From CBDCVA01 sp965222935 [NCBI: Candidatus Latescibacterota bacterium] (GTDB lineage Bacteria; Latescibacterota; CBDCVA01): DNA of 64,000 nt. Both the position numbers and the translations under genes were made by a program. Positions 1-8,056 of this stretch are shown piece by piece. The stretch spans positions 310,001-374,000 of the forward strand of contig CBDCVA010000002.1 in assembly GCA_965222935.1 (NCBI GenBank), written 5' to 3'. Each line of letters begins with the position of its first letter. Positions within the stretch are counted from its first letter, which is position 1. The notes under the pieces were generated by a model. The model searched no databases, was not told the origin of the DNA, and saw only the letters and a program-made list of their open reading frames with translations.

Positions 1-1
1 T

Positions 2-172
2 CATAAGCCCTAACTGCGTGTGATAGTCCTTGCGGTGGATGCGCAGATGCCCGGTAATGTCGCTGATGCGACGCGTCAAAAGCGCGACTTGCACCTCAGT
101 GCGTCCTGAATCCCCGGGATGGGTGCCGAACGCCTCGATGGTCTCGCGCTTGAACTCTTCGGTCAACGGCAA
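2..172 (-). CDS. rpsO: 30S ribosomal protein S15 (partial, N-terminal 57 residues)
   Basis: Small-subunit ribosomal protein that binds 16S rRNA and bridges to the large subunit. The visible part begins MPLTEEFKRETIEAFG and contains the S15 core motifs GDSGRTEVQVALLT and HRKDYHTQ. The gene runs off the left edge, so about 30 C-terminal residues are missing. A TTG start at 172 is chosen because GGAGGTGA lies seven to ten bases upstream and family members begin at this point; no ATG is available. It follows ribF by about 20 bases, the classical ribF-rpsO order. Identification is by family recall and is secure. Confidence 0.93.
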   Translation of the reverse strand, partial: MPLTEEFKRETIEAFGTHPGDSGRTEVQVALLTRRISDITGHLRIHRKDYHTQLGLM

Positions 173-191
173 GCTTTCACCTCCCTCCACG

Positions 192-1175
192 TTACCTGAC
201 TACGCCTGTGTCCCGACCCCTTGCTCGCGAGGCGAGCCTTGCTGAGCCGGCCAGGTCCCGGGCGCGCGCCACATCAATCTCAATTTGGGCTCTGAGGGCC
301 TCGATATTCGGGAAGCGTCGCTCATCCCTCAAGCGCGCTACCACGTCGGCCTTCAGCGCTGTACCGTACAGGTCGGCCTCAAAGTCGCCGACATGGATCT
401 CGGCCAGGCGGTATCTCTCCCCGAACGTCGGCCGCACGCCGATGTTCATCACGCCCCAGTGGCGTTCACCGCCGGTCTCGACTTCTACTGCATAGACCCC
501 GCTTTGTGGCAGAAGTTTCTGCGGATGAGCCAGTTCAAGGTTGGCGGTGGGAAAGCCCAGGCGTCTCCCGCGCTCTTCGCCCCGGATCACCGTACCCGTC
601 AGCCGGTAGGGACGGCCCAGGAGCGTCCGTGCCTCCTCGACCTCTCCCGCACGAAGAAGCAGGCGTGTGCGACTTGCTGAGATAGAGTCCCCAAGAGCGC
701 TTTCCGCACCCATACGCACCACGCGGACCCCGCGCTCCGAGCCCAGCGCCTCAAGAAGCGCCGGCGTGCCAGAGCGTCCTCGACCGAACCCATGGTTGGC
801 TCCGACAATCACCTCGGATGGCTGTAGGGTACTAAACACGATGGAGCGCGCGTAAACCGCGGCCTCCATCTGCGCCAGCGCCTGAGAGAACTCGATGACG
901 ACGACTGCGTCGATCCCGAGGCCCGCCAGAAGCTCGATTTTCTCGTCCAGCGGCGTCAGCAGAAAGGGCCCGTGTTCCCGGCCCAGAACGGCCAGGGGAT
1001 GCGGCTCATAGGTGACCGCGAGCACCACGCCGTTCTGCGACGCCGCGCGCTCCACACACGCCGCTGCCACTACCTGGTGGCCACGGTGAACGCCGTCGAA
1101 GCTACCTAGAGCTACCACCCGACGCGGGGGCACCTGCGCGAGTTCACCCACATCCAGACCGCGTATGACCTTCAT
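192..1175 (-). CDS. ribF: bifunctional riboflavin kinase / FAD synthetase
   Basis: Cytosolic enzyme that phosphorylates riboflavin to FMN and then adenylylates FMN to FAD. The 327-residue length is normal. The N-terminal FAD synthetase domain shows the nucleotidyltransferase motif GSFDGVHRGHQ near residue 24 and GANHGFGRGRSG near residue 120. The C-terminal riboflavin kinase domain shows GRPYRLTGTVIRGEERGR, then LGFPTANLEL and GVYAVEVE with GVMNIGVRPTFG. It starts four bases after truB stops and precedes rpsO, so it is part of the nusA-infB-rbfA-truB translation operon. Start ATG at 1175; the ribosome-binding site is weak. Confidence 0.96.
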   Translation of the reverse strand: MKVIRGLDVGELAQVPPRRVVALGSFDGVHRGHQVVAAACVERAASQNGVVLAVTYEPHPLAVLGREHGPFLLTPLDEKIELLAGLGIDAVVVIEFSQALAQMEAAVYARSIVFSTLQPSEVIVGANHGFGRGRSGTPALLEALGSERGVRVVRMGAESALGDSISASRTRLLLRAGEVEEARTLLGRPYRLTGTVIRGEERGRRLGFPTANLELAHPQKLLPQSGVYAVEVETGGERHWGVMNIGVRPTFGERYRLAEIHVGDFEADLYGTALKADVVARLRDERRFPNIEALRAQIEIDVARARDLAGSARLASRARGRDTGVVR

Positions 1176-1179
1176 ACCT

Positions 1180-2082
1180 TCACGACGATGACGCCTCCGC
1201 GCCCGCTATAACGCATACCGGCCTCAGGGTTTCTCCACGAGCGTCCACCTCGCCGACACCCACCAGCTCCCCATCCTCGTCCTGCACGGCCACGCGCATG
1301 CTCGCCCGAGAGACCTCTCCTGGTATCGGGATCGCTCCGCCTCGGGCGAACCGTTCGATCAACTCGTGCTTCAGGTCTTGGGTCGGCATGCCGCACAGCG
1401 CCTCCGTGGGGTCAAGAAGCCAGCGGCTGAGGATCGCTCGTGCTGGCACGTGCCCAACCCGGTCGAACTCCAGCGCTCGACCCACATCGAAGGCGCCTAC
1501 GCGCGTCCGCCGCAGGCTCTCGACGTGCGCACCTGTGCCCAGCATCTCTCCGATTTCGTGCGCCAAGCTGCGCACATAGGTTCCCTTCGAGCAGACGACC
1601 TCGGCTCTGAGGACGGGCGGCTCATAGGCGAGAAGCCGGAACGTTCGGACCTCGACCGTGCGCCGTGGCGGTGTGACCTCAACCCCCCTGCGCGCCAAGC
1701 GGTAGAGCCGCTGTCCGCCCAACTTCACGGCCGAATAGGCCGGCACCGTCTGTTCCCTCACGCCCTCCAGCTCACCGCAGGCTGCAGCGAGTGTCTCCCA
1801 CGACAGGGGTGGAACCGGCGCCTGAAAGGTTGGCTCGCCTTCGGCGTCGTAGGTCGTGGTCGCAGCGCCCAGACGGATACCCACCTGGTAGACCTTCTCT
1901 GCCGTGAGCACGAAGCGAGCGAGCCGCGTGGCGCGGCCCACGAGCAACACAAGCAGCCCCGTCGCCAGAGGGTCGAGCGTGCCCGCATGGCCGACCCTTC
2001 TCTCAAGCTCGCGACCCACAGCCCTGGCGATTCTAGCCGAGCTAACGCCGCGCGGTTTGTCCACGAGCAGCACACCCGCCAT
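1180..2082 (-). CDS. truB: tRNA pseudouridine(55) synthase TruB
   Basis: Isomerises U55 to pseudouridine in the T-loop of tRNAs. The catalytic aspartate lies in GHAGTLDPLATGLL near residue 32, and the substrate-binding segments KVYQVGIRLGAATTTYDAEG and SKGTYVRSLAHEIG are present. I chose ATG at 2082 because homologues begin M-x-G-x-L-L-V-D-K-P and GAGG precedes it by five bases; this gives 300 residues. A GTG at 2127, overlapping the nrnA stop with an AGAGG upstream, would add 15 residues and cannot be excluded. It sits between nrnA and ribF in the translation operon. Confidence 0.95.
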   Translation of the reverse strand: MAGVLLVDKPRGVSSARIARAVGRELERRVGHAGTLDPLATGLLVLLVGRATRLARFVLTAEKVYQVGIRLGAATTTYDAEGEPTFQAPVPPLSWETLAAACGELEGVREQTVPAYSAVKLGGQRLYRLARRGVEVTPPRRTVEVRTFRLLAYEPPVLRAEVVCSKGTYVRSLAHEIGEMLGTGAHVESLRRTRVGAFDVGRALEFDRVGHVPARAILSRWLLDPTEALCGMPTQDLKHELIERFARGGAIPIPGEVSRASMRVAVQDEDGELVGVGEVDARGETLRPVCVIAGAEASSS

Positions 2083-2111
2083 GGGGACCTCAGCTTCCCG
2101 AGACGAGACCG

Positions 2112-3095
2112 TCAGCGCGTGAGCCACCGCTGTACCTCTTCCCGGACGCGGGACACTGTCTGATCCAGATCGCCTTTGAGTCGGCAGCCAGCGGCCAGTT
2201 TGTGACCGCCACCTCCGAAGACCGACGCGAACTCAGCGACGTCGAAGCCATCCTTGGCACGGAGGCTCACACGGACCGTTTCGTCGTCGGTTCCACGGAA
2301 GAAGAGGCCGACCTCGACGCCCTCGATGGACATCGCGAAATCGACCAGGTTCTCCGTGCCCCACAGCGAGCGCTGTGCGAGCGACAGATGGTCCCGATCG
2401 AGCTGCATCGTGGCCAGACGACCACCCGAGGTGACCTCTAGAGAGTCGAGCGCCCGGCTGAGCAGAGCGATGTCGTCCACCGACCGGCGGCGGTAGACCT
2501 GATCGGCCAGCCACGCGGTCCGCGCCCCGCATTCGGCCAGCCGTGCCGCGATGCGGAAGGCTTCGGGGTCCGCATTGGGGAAGCCGAACTGACCCGTGTC
2601 AGTCAGAATGCCGCAGTAGAGCTGCGTGGCCGCTTCTTGTGAGGGCTGACAACCCAAGTGATCGAAGAGCCGATAGATCAGAGCTGCCGTGGAGCATGCC
2701 TTCGGGTCGAGCAGGACAACATCGCCGAAGTACACGTTCGTGTCGTGGTGATCGCAGTTGAGCACTGGGATGCCGTGATCCCACAGTTCGAGGGGCATGT
2801 TGCAGCGCTCGGGGAGCGGCGTGTCGAGTGTCACGATGAGGTCAGGGACGCCCCCCGCAGGCGCCGCCTCCACGACGGCGTCGGCGCCGGGCAGAAAACG
2901 GTAGCGGGGGGGGACGGCGCCGGGCATGAGCGCATGCACATCACAGCCCAGCATCACTAGCAGTGTCCGCATGCCGAGCAGCGATGCGACGGCGTCGCCA
3001 TCGGGGTCGACGTGGGTGACTACGATGGCCGTTCGCGCCCCTCGCAGCGCAGCAGCCGCCTGGGCAACCCCTTCGCGCGGAGCGCCCACGCTCAC
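2112..3095 (-). CDS. nrnA: DHH/DHHA1 phosphoesterase, NrnA-type oligoribonuclease / pAp phosphatase
   Basis: Predicted metal-dependent hydrolase of short oligoribonucleotides and 3'-phosphoadenosine 5'-phosphate. DHH-domain motifs are visible in order: DPDGDAVASLLGM (about residue 30), the signature DHHDTN (about 116), and ILTDTGQFGFPNAD (about 164). The DHHA1 domain carries VRVSLRAKDGFDVAEFA and GGGGHKLAAGC. Length 327 is typical. The GTG start overlaps the rbfA stop as GTGA, implying translational coupling. The rbfA-nrnA-truB order is common in bacteria and supports the NrnA assignment; the exact substrate is inferred. Confidence 0.9.
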   Translation of the reverse strand: MSVGAPREGVAQAAAALRGARTAIVVTHVDPDGDAVASLLGMRTLLVMLGCDVHALMPGAVPPRYRFLPGADAVVEAAPAGGVPDLIVTLDTPLPERCNMPLELWDHGIPVLNCDHHDTNVYFGDVVLLDPKACSTAALIYRLFDHLGCQPSQEAATQLYCGILTDTGQFGFPNADPEAFRIAARLAECGARTAWLADQVYRRRSVDDIALLSRALDSLEVTSGGRLATMQLDRDHLSLAQRSLWGTENLVDFAMSIEGVEVGLFFRGTDDETVRVSLRAKDGFDVAEFASVFGGGGHKLAAGCRLKGDLDQTVSRVREEVQRWLTR

Positions 3096-3508
3096 TCTTT
3101 CGTCTCGCGCAGCGACTGGAGCAACGCATCGATCCGAGCACCGTCGTCCAGGGACCGATCGTGTTGGAAGAGCAGAGCTGGTGCCCGCTTGAGGCGCAGT
3201 CGCCGGCCCACCTCGCCGCGCAGGAAACCCGCTGCGCTCTCCAAACCCGCTAGGGTGTCATTGCGCTCAGCCGGCGTGCCGGGCCCGGTGACGTAGATCG
3301 TCGCCGACGTCAGATCGTCTGCCAGCTTCACACCTGTGATCGTCGCCGATCCGACGCGCGGGTCCTTGATCTTTCGTTCCAAAAGCGCTGCAAGCACAGC
3401 GCGCATGTCGGATGCGACGCGTGCCTTACGCTGGGCACCGTCGCCGCTCTGCCCATAGCCCTGCCAGGCCGTCCTTGCGGACTTGAAGCGAGTGCGATCC
3501 CTGGCCAC
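3092..3508 (-). CDS. rbfA: ribosome-binding factor A
   Basis: Late 30S assembly factor needed for 16S rRNA 5'-end maturation. The KH-type core is recognisable in ALLERKIKDPRVGSATITGV, SATIYVTGPG and FLRGEVGRRLRLKRAPAL, ending with the usual aspartate-rich DDGARIDALL. At 138 residues it is slightly long because of a basic N-terminal extension of about 28 residues. GTG at 3508 is preceded by AAGGAGGA at about ten bases. It is translationally coupled to nrnA. Unusually, 451 bases without a convincing gene separate it from ylxP/infB upstream. Confidence 0.93.
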   Translation of the reverse strand: MARDRTRFKSARTAWQGYGQSGDGAQRKARVASDMRAVLAALLERKIKDPRVGSATITGVKLADDLTSATIYVTGPGTPAERNDTLAGLESAAGFLRGEVGRRLRLKRAPALLFQHDRSLDDGARIDALLQSLRETKE

Positions 3509-3959
3509 TTCGGAAGATCCTCCTTGAAGCCCTTACTAGCGTCTCGTCTTGATCGTAGCCACGGTTCGCAACGAATCTCGGGCCCTTAACCTACCGCCAA
3601 GCTTCTTTTCATGCGTTCTTCGCTCTTTGTGTGCTCCACGCAACGGCACGCTTCAGCCGCCGCGAATGACGGAAGCGATCGGCTACAAGCGGTGGTGGTT
3701 GACCGTGAGGCCACTTCATCCCTGACGTCGCAACATTTGTGCTACGTCAACGAGGGTAGGCGAGACCCGTTTCTTGACGGCCCGGAAATTCATCCGCTCT
3801 TTCTTTCGCCAGGCTCTCTAAGATTTCGCTCTCTATCCTCTATACCCACGTAAAATCAACAATTTACGATCTATAGAGTTGGTTGGGAGATCATGAAAAG
3901 GCTCAGCCCACTTCGGATAGAAAGAGCGGTCTCGTTAAGGAATATGGGGTGACATGGAC
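3509..3959. other. 451-bp gap inside the translation operon, no convincing gene
   Basis: This break between ylxP and rbfA is odd in an operon where neighbours otherwise touch. I see no coding frame with family resemblance on either strand. On the minus strand a 25-codon ORF near 3703-3780 reads MNFRAVKKRVSPTLVDVAQ and then stops. It and its surroundings could be a decayed mobile element or an untranslated leader. The half nearest ylxP is more AT-rich than its surroundings and carries the nested inverted repeat listed separately. Confidence 0.5.
3838..3878. repeat. nested inverted repeat (41 bp)
   Basis: CTCTATA at 3838-3844 pairs with TATAGAG at 3872-3878, and inside it CGTAAA at 3849-3854 pairs with TTTACG at 3863-3868 around an eight-base loop. 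In transcripts of the minus-strand operon this would form a two-tier hairpin between ylxP and rbfA. There is no T-run, so it is not a typical intrinsic terminator. It may be an operator, an RNA processing site or part of a decayed element. Confidence 0.55.
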
Positions 3960-4241
3960 CTACAGCATCTCCATCACGTGGTCGAGCACCTGAATGCGGC
4001 CATCCGTCTCGAGTAGATCGAGCACCTTGTTCAGCACGCTAGTGGCGTGCGCTTGTGCCGTCGAGACCACCGCGATACCCAGCGCCCCTCTCTGCCAAAG
4101 ATCGTGGCCATCCACCTCCGCAATCGCGACCTGGAACTTCCTGCGAATGGTATCCTTCAAACTGTTGAGCACCTGACGCTTGCGTTTGAGAGACCCGCTT
4201 TCCGATACCAAGAGATCTACGTGCATCACACCGACGACCAT
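3960..4241 (-). CDS. ylxP: YlxP-like DUF503 family protein
   Basis: Small 93-residue cytosolic protein of the DUF503 family. Family landmarks are the opening MVVGVMHVDLLVSESGSLK, then KRQVLNSLKDTIRRKFQVAIAE and a conserved W in DLWQRGALGIAVVS. Its molecular role is not established; it is repeatedly found between infB and rbfA, as here. It starts 48 bases after infB ends. The ATG at 4241 follows GGCAGGGG. Confidence 0.85.
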   Translation of the reverse strand: MVVGVMHVDLLVSESGSLKRKRQVLNSLKDTIRRKFQVAIAEVDGHDLWQRGALGIAVVSTAQAHATSVLNKVLDLLETDGRIQVLDHVMEML

Positions 4242-4289
4242 GCCATCCCCTGCCCGGCTGCGCAGTGGGCGCCCGCGCCGGGGCTCGGT

Positions 4290-6575
4290 TTAGAGGCTGC
4301 GGGCCTCCTCGATAAGATCGAAGACCTCCAGCACGTCTCCTGCCTTGATGTCCTGAAAGTTCTCCACGCCGACCCCGCACTCGTAGCCCGCTGCCACCTC
4401 GGTCACGTCGTTCTTGAAACGCCTGAGCGACCCCACCTGACCTTCATAGATCACTACGGCATCGCGGATGATTCGCAAGCTGGCACCACGCCGGACGCTC
4501 CCTGATTCGACGTAGCAGCCCGCCACTGCGCCCACGCGCGGGATGCGGAATACCTCGCGCACCTCGACCGTGCCGGTGGTCTGTTCCCGGATCGTCGGTG
4601 CCAGCATACCCGAGAGCGCTGCTTTGACCTCATCGACCGCCTCGAAGATCACCCGGTAGAGTTTGATTTCGACGTTTTCTCGGGCCGCCACCTCGCGCGC
4701 TCGAGGATCGGGTCGGACGTGGAAGCCAACGATGACCGCATCGGAGGCCGCCGCAAGCAGGACATCCGATTCCGTGATGCCTCCCACGCCCTGGTGGATG
4801 ACGTTTGCGCGCGCCTCGTCGGTTGATATGGCCGTCAGTTGATCGCGCAAGGCCTCGACCGATCCGTCCACATCGCCCTTGATGATGAGCTCGAGCGTCG
4901 GCGTCTCGCCCGCCATCACCTGCTCGCGGATGTCGTCTAGCGAGACCTTCCGGCCTCGGCGGAATTCCTGCTCTCGGCGTGCTTGCTGGCGTCTTTGGCT
5001 GATCTCTCGTGCCTGCCGCTCGCTGGCGAGCACAAAGAAGGAGTCGCCCGCCTGGGGCGCCCCCGACGGGCCCAGGACCCGTACCGGTGTGGAGGGTTGC
5101 GCATGCTTGACGTTGCGTCCGAACTCATCAAGGAGTGCTCGCACGCGCCCACTGTAAAACCCGGTGACGAAGGGGTCACCGACGTGCAGCACGCCCTCCT
5201 GCACCAGAACCGTCGCGACGATCCCCCGGCCCCGGTCTAGCCCCGACTCGATGATAACACCGCGGGCGCGCCGGCTCGGGTTGGCCTTGAGTTCCAGGAT
5301 CTCCGCTTGGAGCAGAATCAGTTCCAGGAGTTGATCCACGCCCTGGCCCGTCTTAGCCGAAACCTCGACACAGGGGACCTGGCCGCCCCACCCCTCCACG
5401 AGAACGCTGTGCTGCGCCAGTTCCTGGCGGATGCGGTCGGGGTCGCCCGTAGGCAGGTCGATCTTGTTGATGGCCACGATGATTGGCACGTCTGCAGCGC
5501 GTGCGTGATCGATCGCCTCTACGGTCTGCGGCATGACGTGATCCTCGGCCGCCACGACCAGGACCACTACGTCCGTGACCCGCGCCCCGCGCGCCCGCAT
5601 CGCCGTGAAGGCCTCGTGGCCCGGCGTATCGAGGAAGGTGACCGACCGACCGTTATGCACCACGACGTATGCGCCTATGTGCTGCGTGATGCTGCCCATC
5701 TCGCCCGCGACGACGCGAGTGTCGCGAACGTGATCGAGAAGCGACGTCTTACCGTGGTCGACGTGGCCCATCACGGTGATCACGGGGGCGCGGCCTTCTT
5801 GAGCGCTCTCATCGGCCTCTTCATCATCGGCCTCGAGCATGTCCTCCGCGTACGCCGCCAGGGGCTCGACGTCGAAGTCGAATTCGTCCGCCACCATGAT
5901 GATCGCGTCCAAGTCGAGCCTCTGGTTCACCGTAACCACCAGGCCCATTTCCAGGCACTTGGCCACCACCTCGCTCGGACGCACTTCCATCGCATGCGCC
6001 AACTCAGCGACAGAGACGAATTCCGCAACGCGCAATAGATTGCGGCCTTCAGAAGGGGCTTCGCCCGGCTCGCGGACCCGGGACCGGCGTCGTCGCGGGC
6101 GCGAGCCGATTTCGATCTTGGCGAGAGTCTGCCGGATACTATCTCGGATTTCTCGCTCGTCCCTCACGCGCCGACGCCTGCGCCTGCGCCTGCCGCCACC
6201 GACGCGCGGCGCAAATCCGGGCCGCTGCTGTTGGACGGGAGCAGCGGATCGGCGCGGCGGTGGGGTGGGCTTCGCCGCCGGTTTGCTCGGAACCTCGGTG
6301 GCGCTTTGAGCCTGTGGTTTCTGCAAGCGCTGTGGGCGCGGCTTTTGACGCTGGGAGGCCCTGTGGAACATCTCTTTACGATGGATCTCCCGACGCGCAC
6401 CCTCTTTTTCCGCTTCAAGACGCTGGCGTACCCGGTCATGAGCCTCGGGCTCGACGACACTCATGTGACTCTTTGCGCTCACATCCATCTCGCGAAGCAT
6501 TTTCAACAGCGCCTCGCTCGAGATGCGGAACTCTCTCGCCACCTGGTAAACGCGTTGCTTACTCAGCCGGGCCAC
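4290..6575 (-). CDS. infB: translation initiation factor IF-2
   Basis: GTPase that brings initiator fMet-tRNA to the 30S subunit. The N-terminal IF2_N module begins [20 protein letters not shown]. It is followed by a basic, proline/arginine-rich linker of about 110 residues and a second IF2_N-like segment near residue 185. The G domain shows [12 protein letters not shown] (about 272), the aspartate motif [16 protein letters not shown] and [13 protein letters not shown]. Domains II, III and C2 follow. The 761-residue length is normal. GTG at 6575, with AGGGG just upstream, lies 31 bases after the nusA stop. Confidence 0.97.
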   Translation of the reverse strand: MARLSKQRVYQVAREFRISSEALLKMLREMDVSAKSHMSVVEPEAHDRVRQRLEAEKEGARREIHRKEMFHRASQRQKPRPQRLQKPQAQSATEVPSKPAAKPTPPPRRSAAPVQQQRPGFAPRVGGGRRRRRRRRVRDEREIRDSIRQTLAKIEIGSRPRRRRSRVREPGEAPSEGRNLLRVAEFVSVAELAHAMEVRPSEVVAKCLEMGLVVTVNQRLDLDAIIMVADEFDFDVEPLAAYAEDMLEADDEEADESAQEGRAPVITVMGHVDHGKTSLLDHVRDTRVVAGEMGSITQHIGAYVVVHNGRSVTFLDTPGHEAFTAMRARGARVTDVVVLVVAAEDHVMPQTVEAIDHARAADVPIIVAINKIDLPTGDPDRIRQELAQHSVLVEGWGGQVPCVEVSAKTGQGVDQLLELILLQAEILELKANPSRRARGVIIESGLDRGRGIVATVLVQEGVLHVGDPFVTGFYSGRVRALLDEFGRNVKHAQPSTPVRVLGPSGAPQAGDSFFVLASERQAREISQRRQQARREQEFRRGRKVSLDDIREQVMAGETPTLELIIKGDVDGSVEALRDQLTAISTDEARANVIHQGVGGITESDVLLAAASDAVIVGFHVRPDPRAREVAARENVEIKLYRVIFEAVDEVKAALSGMLAPTIREQTTGTVEVREVFRIPRVGAVAGCYVESGSVRRGASLRIIRDAVVIYEGQVGSLRRFKNDVTEVAAGYECGVGVENFQDIKAGDVLEVFDLIEEARSL

Positions 6576-6606
6576 CCCCTTGTCCAGACAATGCTCTGGG
6601 CCCTCA

Positions 6607-7920
6607 TCACACCCTTGCCTCTTCTTCGCCGTCCACCTCTGCGGCGGCCGCCAGTTGCTGCGCGAGTGCCTCCGCCTTCTCGATCAGCCGCTCCGCCATG
6701 CGCGTGCCGATGCCCGGAACAGCCTCCAAGTCCGCGACAGAGGCATCGTGAATGTCCTTGACCGTCTCATAGCCGCGAGCGACCAGCCGCTCCGCCAACG
6801 TGTCGCCGATGCCCTTTAGTTCCGAAAGCGCATGATGGGCCAACTGATCTCCCGCCTCCCGCTGCGACCGACTGATGATGGAGATGGACCAGCCCGTCAG
6901 CATGGCGACCAGCCGTGCATTTTGCCCCTGCCTGCCGATAGCTAGGGAGAACTGGTCATCATCGACTTGCACGCTCATCCTATGGTTATGTTCATCTATC
7001 TCGACGCTGGAGACGGTCGCAGGGGTCAAGGCACGAGAGACCAACGTCAAGGGATCGTCGCTGTAATTGATGATATCCACGCGCTCGTTGTTCAGCTCCC
7101 GGACCACCGCTTGCACGCGCGCTCCTCGCATCCCGACGCATGCACCGACCGCATCTACGCGCTGATCGTGGCTGAGCACCATGATCTTCGACCGTTCGCC
7201 CGGTTCCCGCGCAATGGCTCGGATCTCGACGATCTCGTCGCGGATCTCAGGGACCTCCGCATCGAACAGGCGCTCGAGGAGCCGTGGGTGCGCCCGGGAA
7301 AGTAGAACCTGAGGCCCCTTGGCCGGATGCTGCACGTCGATGACGTAGGCCCGGATCGTGTCTCCCTGGCGGAAGCGTTCCCGGCGGATCTGCTCGCGTT
7401 GGGGTAGGAGCGCCTCGGCCCGTCCCAGGTTGACGATGATGTCGCCCCGACTGATCTGCTGGACGTTGCCGGTCACCACCTCGCCCACACGATGGATGTA
7501 GTCCTTGTAGATCCGTTCTCGTTCCGCCTCTCGTACGCGCTGAATCAGGATCTGCTTCGCCATGAGAATGGCGTTGCGGCCGAAGTCCGCAAAGTCCAGA
7601 GGAAAGATCACCTCACCTCCGATCGCCGCGGCCGGATCCATCCTGCTGGCCTCGGCCAGCGGGATCTCCGAATCCGGATCTCCGACCTCAGCGACGACGG
7701 TCTTGATGGCTTCGATGTCCATCTCGCCCGTGTTCGGATCGATGTGCACCGCGATGTTGGCCGTGTCACCGTACCGCCGCTTGGCAGCCTGTACTAGGCC
7801 CGCCTCGAGGGTTTCGAGGACCAACTCGCGGTTGACGTTCTTCTCGCGCGCGATCTGTCCGAGAGCCTCTATGATCTCGAAATTCATCGTCGTGAGCAGA
7901 CACCTGCCCCCTTCGGCCAT
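6607..7920 (-). CDS. nusA: transcription termination/antitermination protein NusA
   Basis: RNA polymerase-associated factor for pausing, termination and antitermination. An N-terminal RNAP-binding domain (about residues 12-140) is followed by an S1 domain (GEVVTGNVQQISRGDIIVNLG) and KH domains (VGACVGMRGARVQAVVREL and LAIGRQGQNARLVAMLTGW). A C-terminal helix-hairpin-helix segment of about 55 residues (LKGIGDTLAERL, VPGIGTRMAERL) ends the protein. Homologues usually begin at the Met of MNFEIIEALGQIA, so the true start may be 7887; neither ATG has a good ribosome-binding site. The usual upstream partner rimP is missing, replaced by the terminator of the S8 protease gene. Confidence 0.95.
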   Translation of the reverse strand: MAEGGRCLLTTMNFEIIEALGQIAREKNVNRELVLETLEAGLVQAAKRRYGDTANIAVHIDPNTGEMDIEAIKTVVAEVGDPDSEIPLAEASRMDPAAAIGGEVIFPLDFADFGRNAILMAKQILIQRVREAERERIYKDYIHRVGEVVTGNVQQISRGDIIVNLGRAEALLPQREQIRRERFRQGDTIRAYVIDVQHPAKGPQVLLSRAHPRLLERLFDAEVPEIRDEIVEIRAIAREPGERSKIMVLSHDQRVDAVGACVGMRGARVQAVVRELNNERVDIINYSDDPLTLVSRALTPATVSSVEIDEHNHRMSVQVDDDQFSLAIGRQGQNARLVAMLTGWSISIISRSQREAGDQLAHHALSELKGIGDTLAERLVARGYETVKDIHDASVADLEAVPGIGTRMAERLIEKAEALAQQLAAAAEVDGEEEARV

Positions 7921-7939
7921 CCTGAACCGAATGGAGCCA

Positions 7940-7945
7940 AATATA
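7940..7945 (-). promoter_or_regulatory. possible -10 element for the nusA operon
   Basis: TATATT lies just downstream of the S8 protease terminator and about 20 bases before the first nusA ATG. No matching -35 is visible at 16-18 bases, so this is weak. A promoter is nevertheless expected here because the terminator separates nusA from the gene upstream. Confidence 0.25.
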
Positions 7946-7959
7946 TTGCCCTCTTAAGC

Positions 7960-7988
7960 AAAAGAGTGGGCTAGAGCCTAACCCACTC
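7960..7988 (-). terminator. intrinsic terminator after the S8 protease gene
   Basis: Read on the minus strand, GAGTGGG (7988-7982) pairs perfectly with CCCACTC (7970-7964) around an 11-base loop and is followed directly by TTTT. It lies about 70 bases past the S8 protease stop and just before nusA, insulating the two operons. Confidence 0.8.
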
Positions 7989-8056
7989 GGCATAGGCAAA
8001 ACAAAATACAGAGCTTGAGCCCTAAGCGCAAGCGCTATCCAACCCGGAGGTGTGCA

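Noticed and set aside
3611-3853. Plus-strand 80-codon frame in the ylxP-rbfA gap
   Set aside because: Serine/arginine-rich, no ribosome-binding site and no resemblance to any family.
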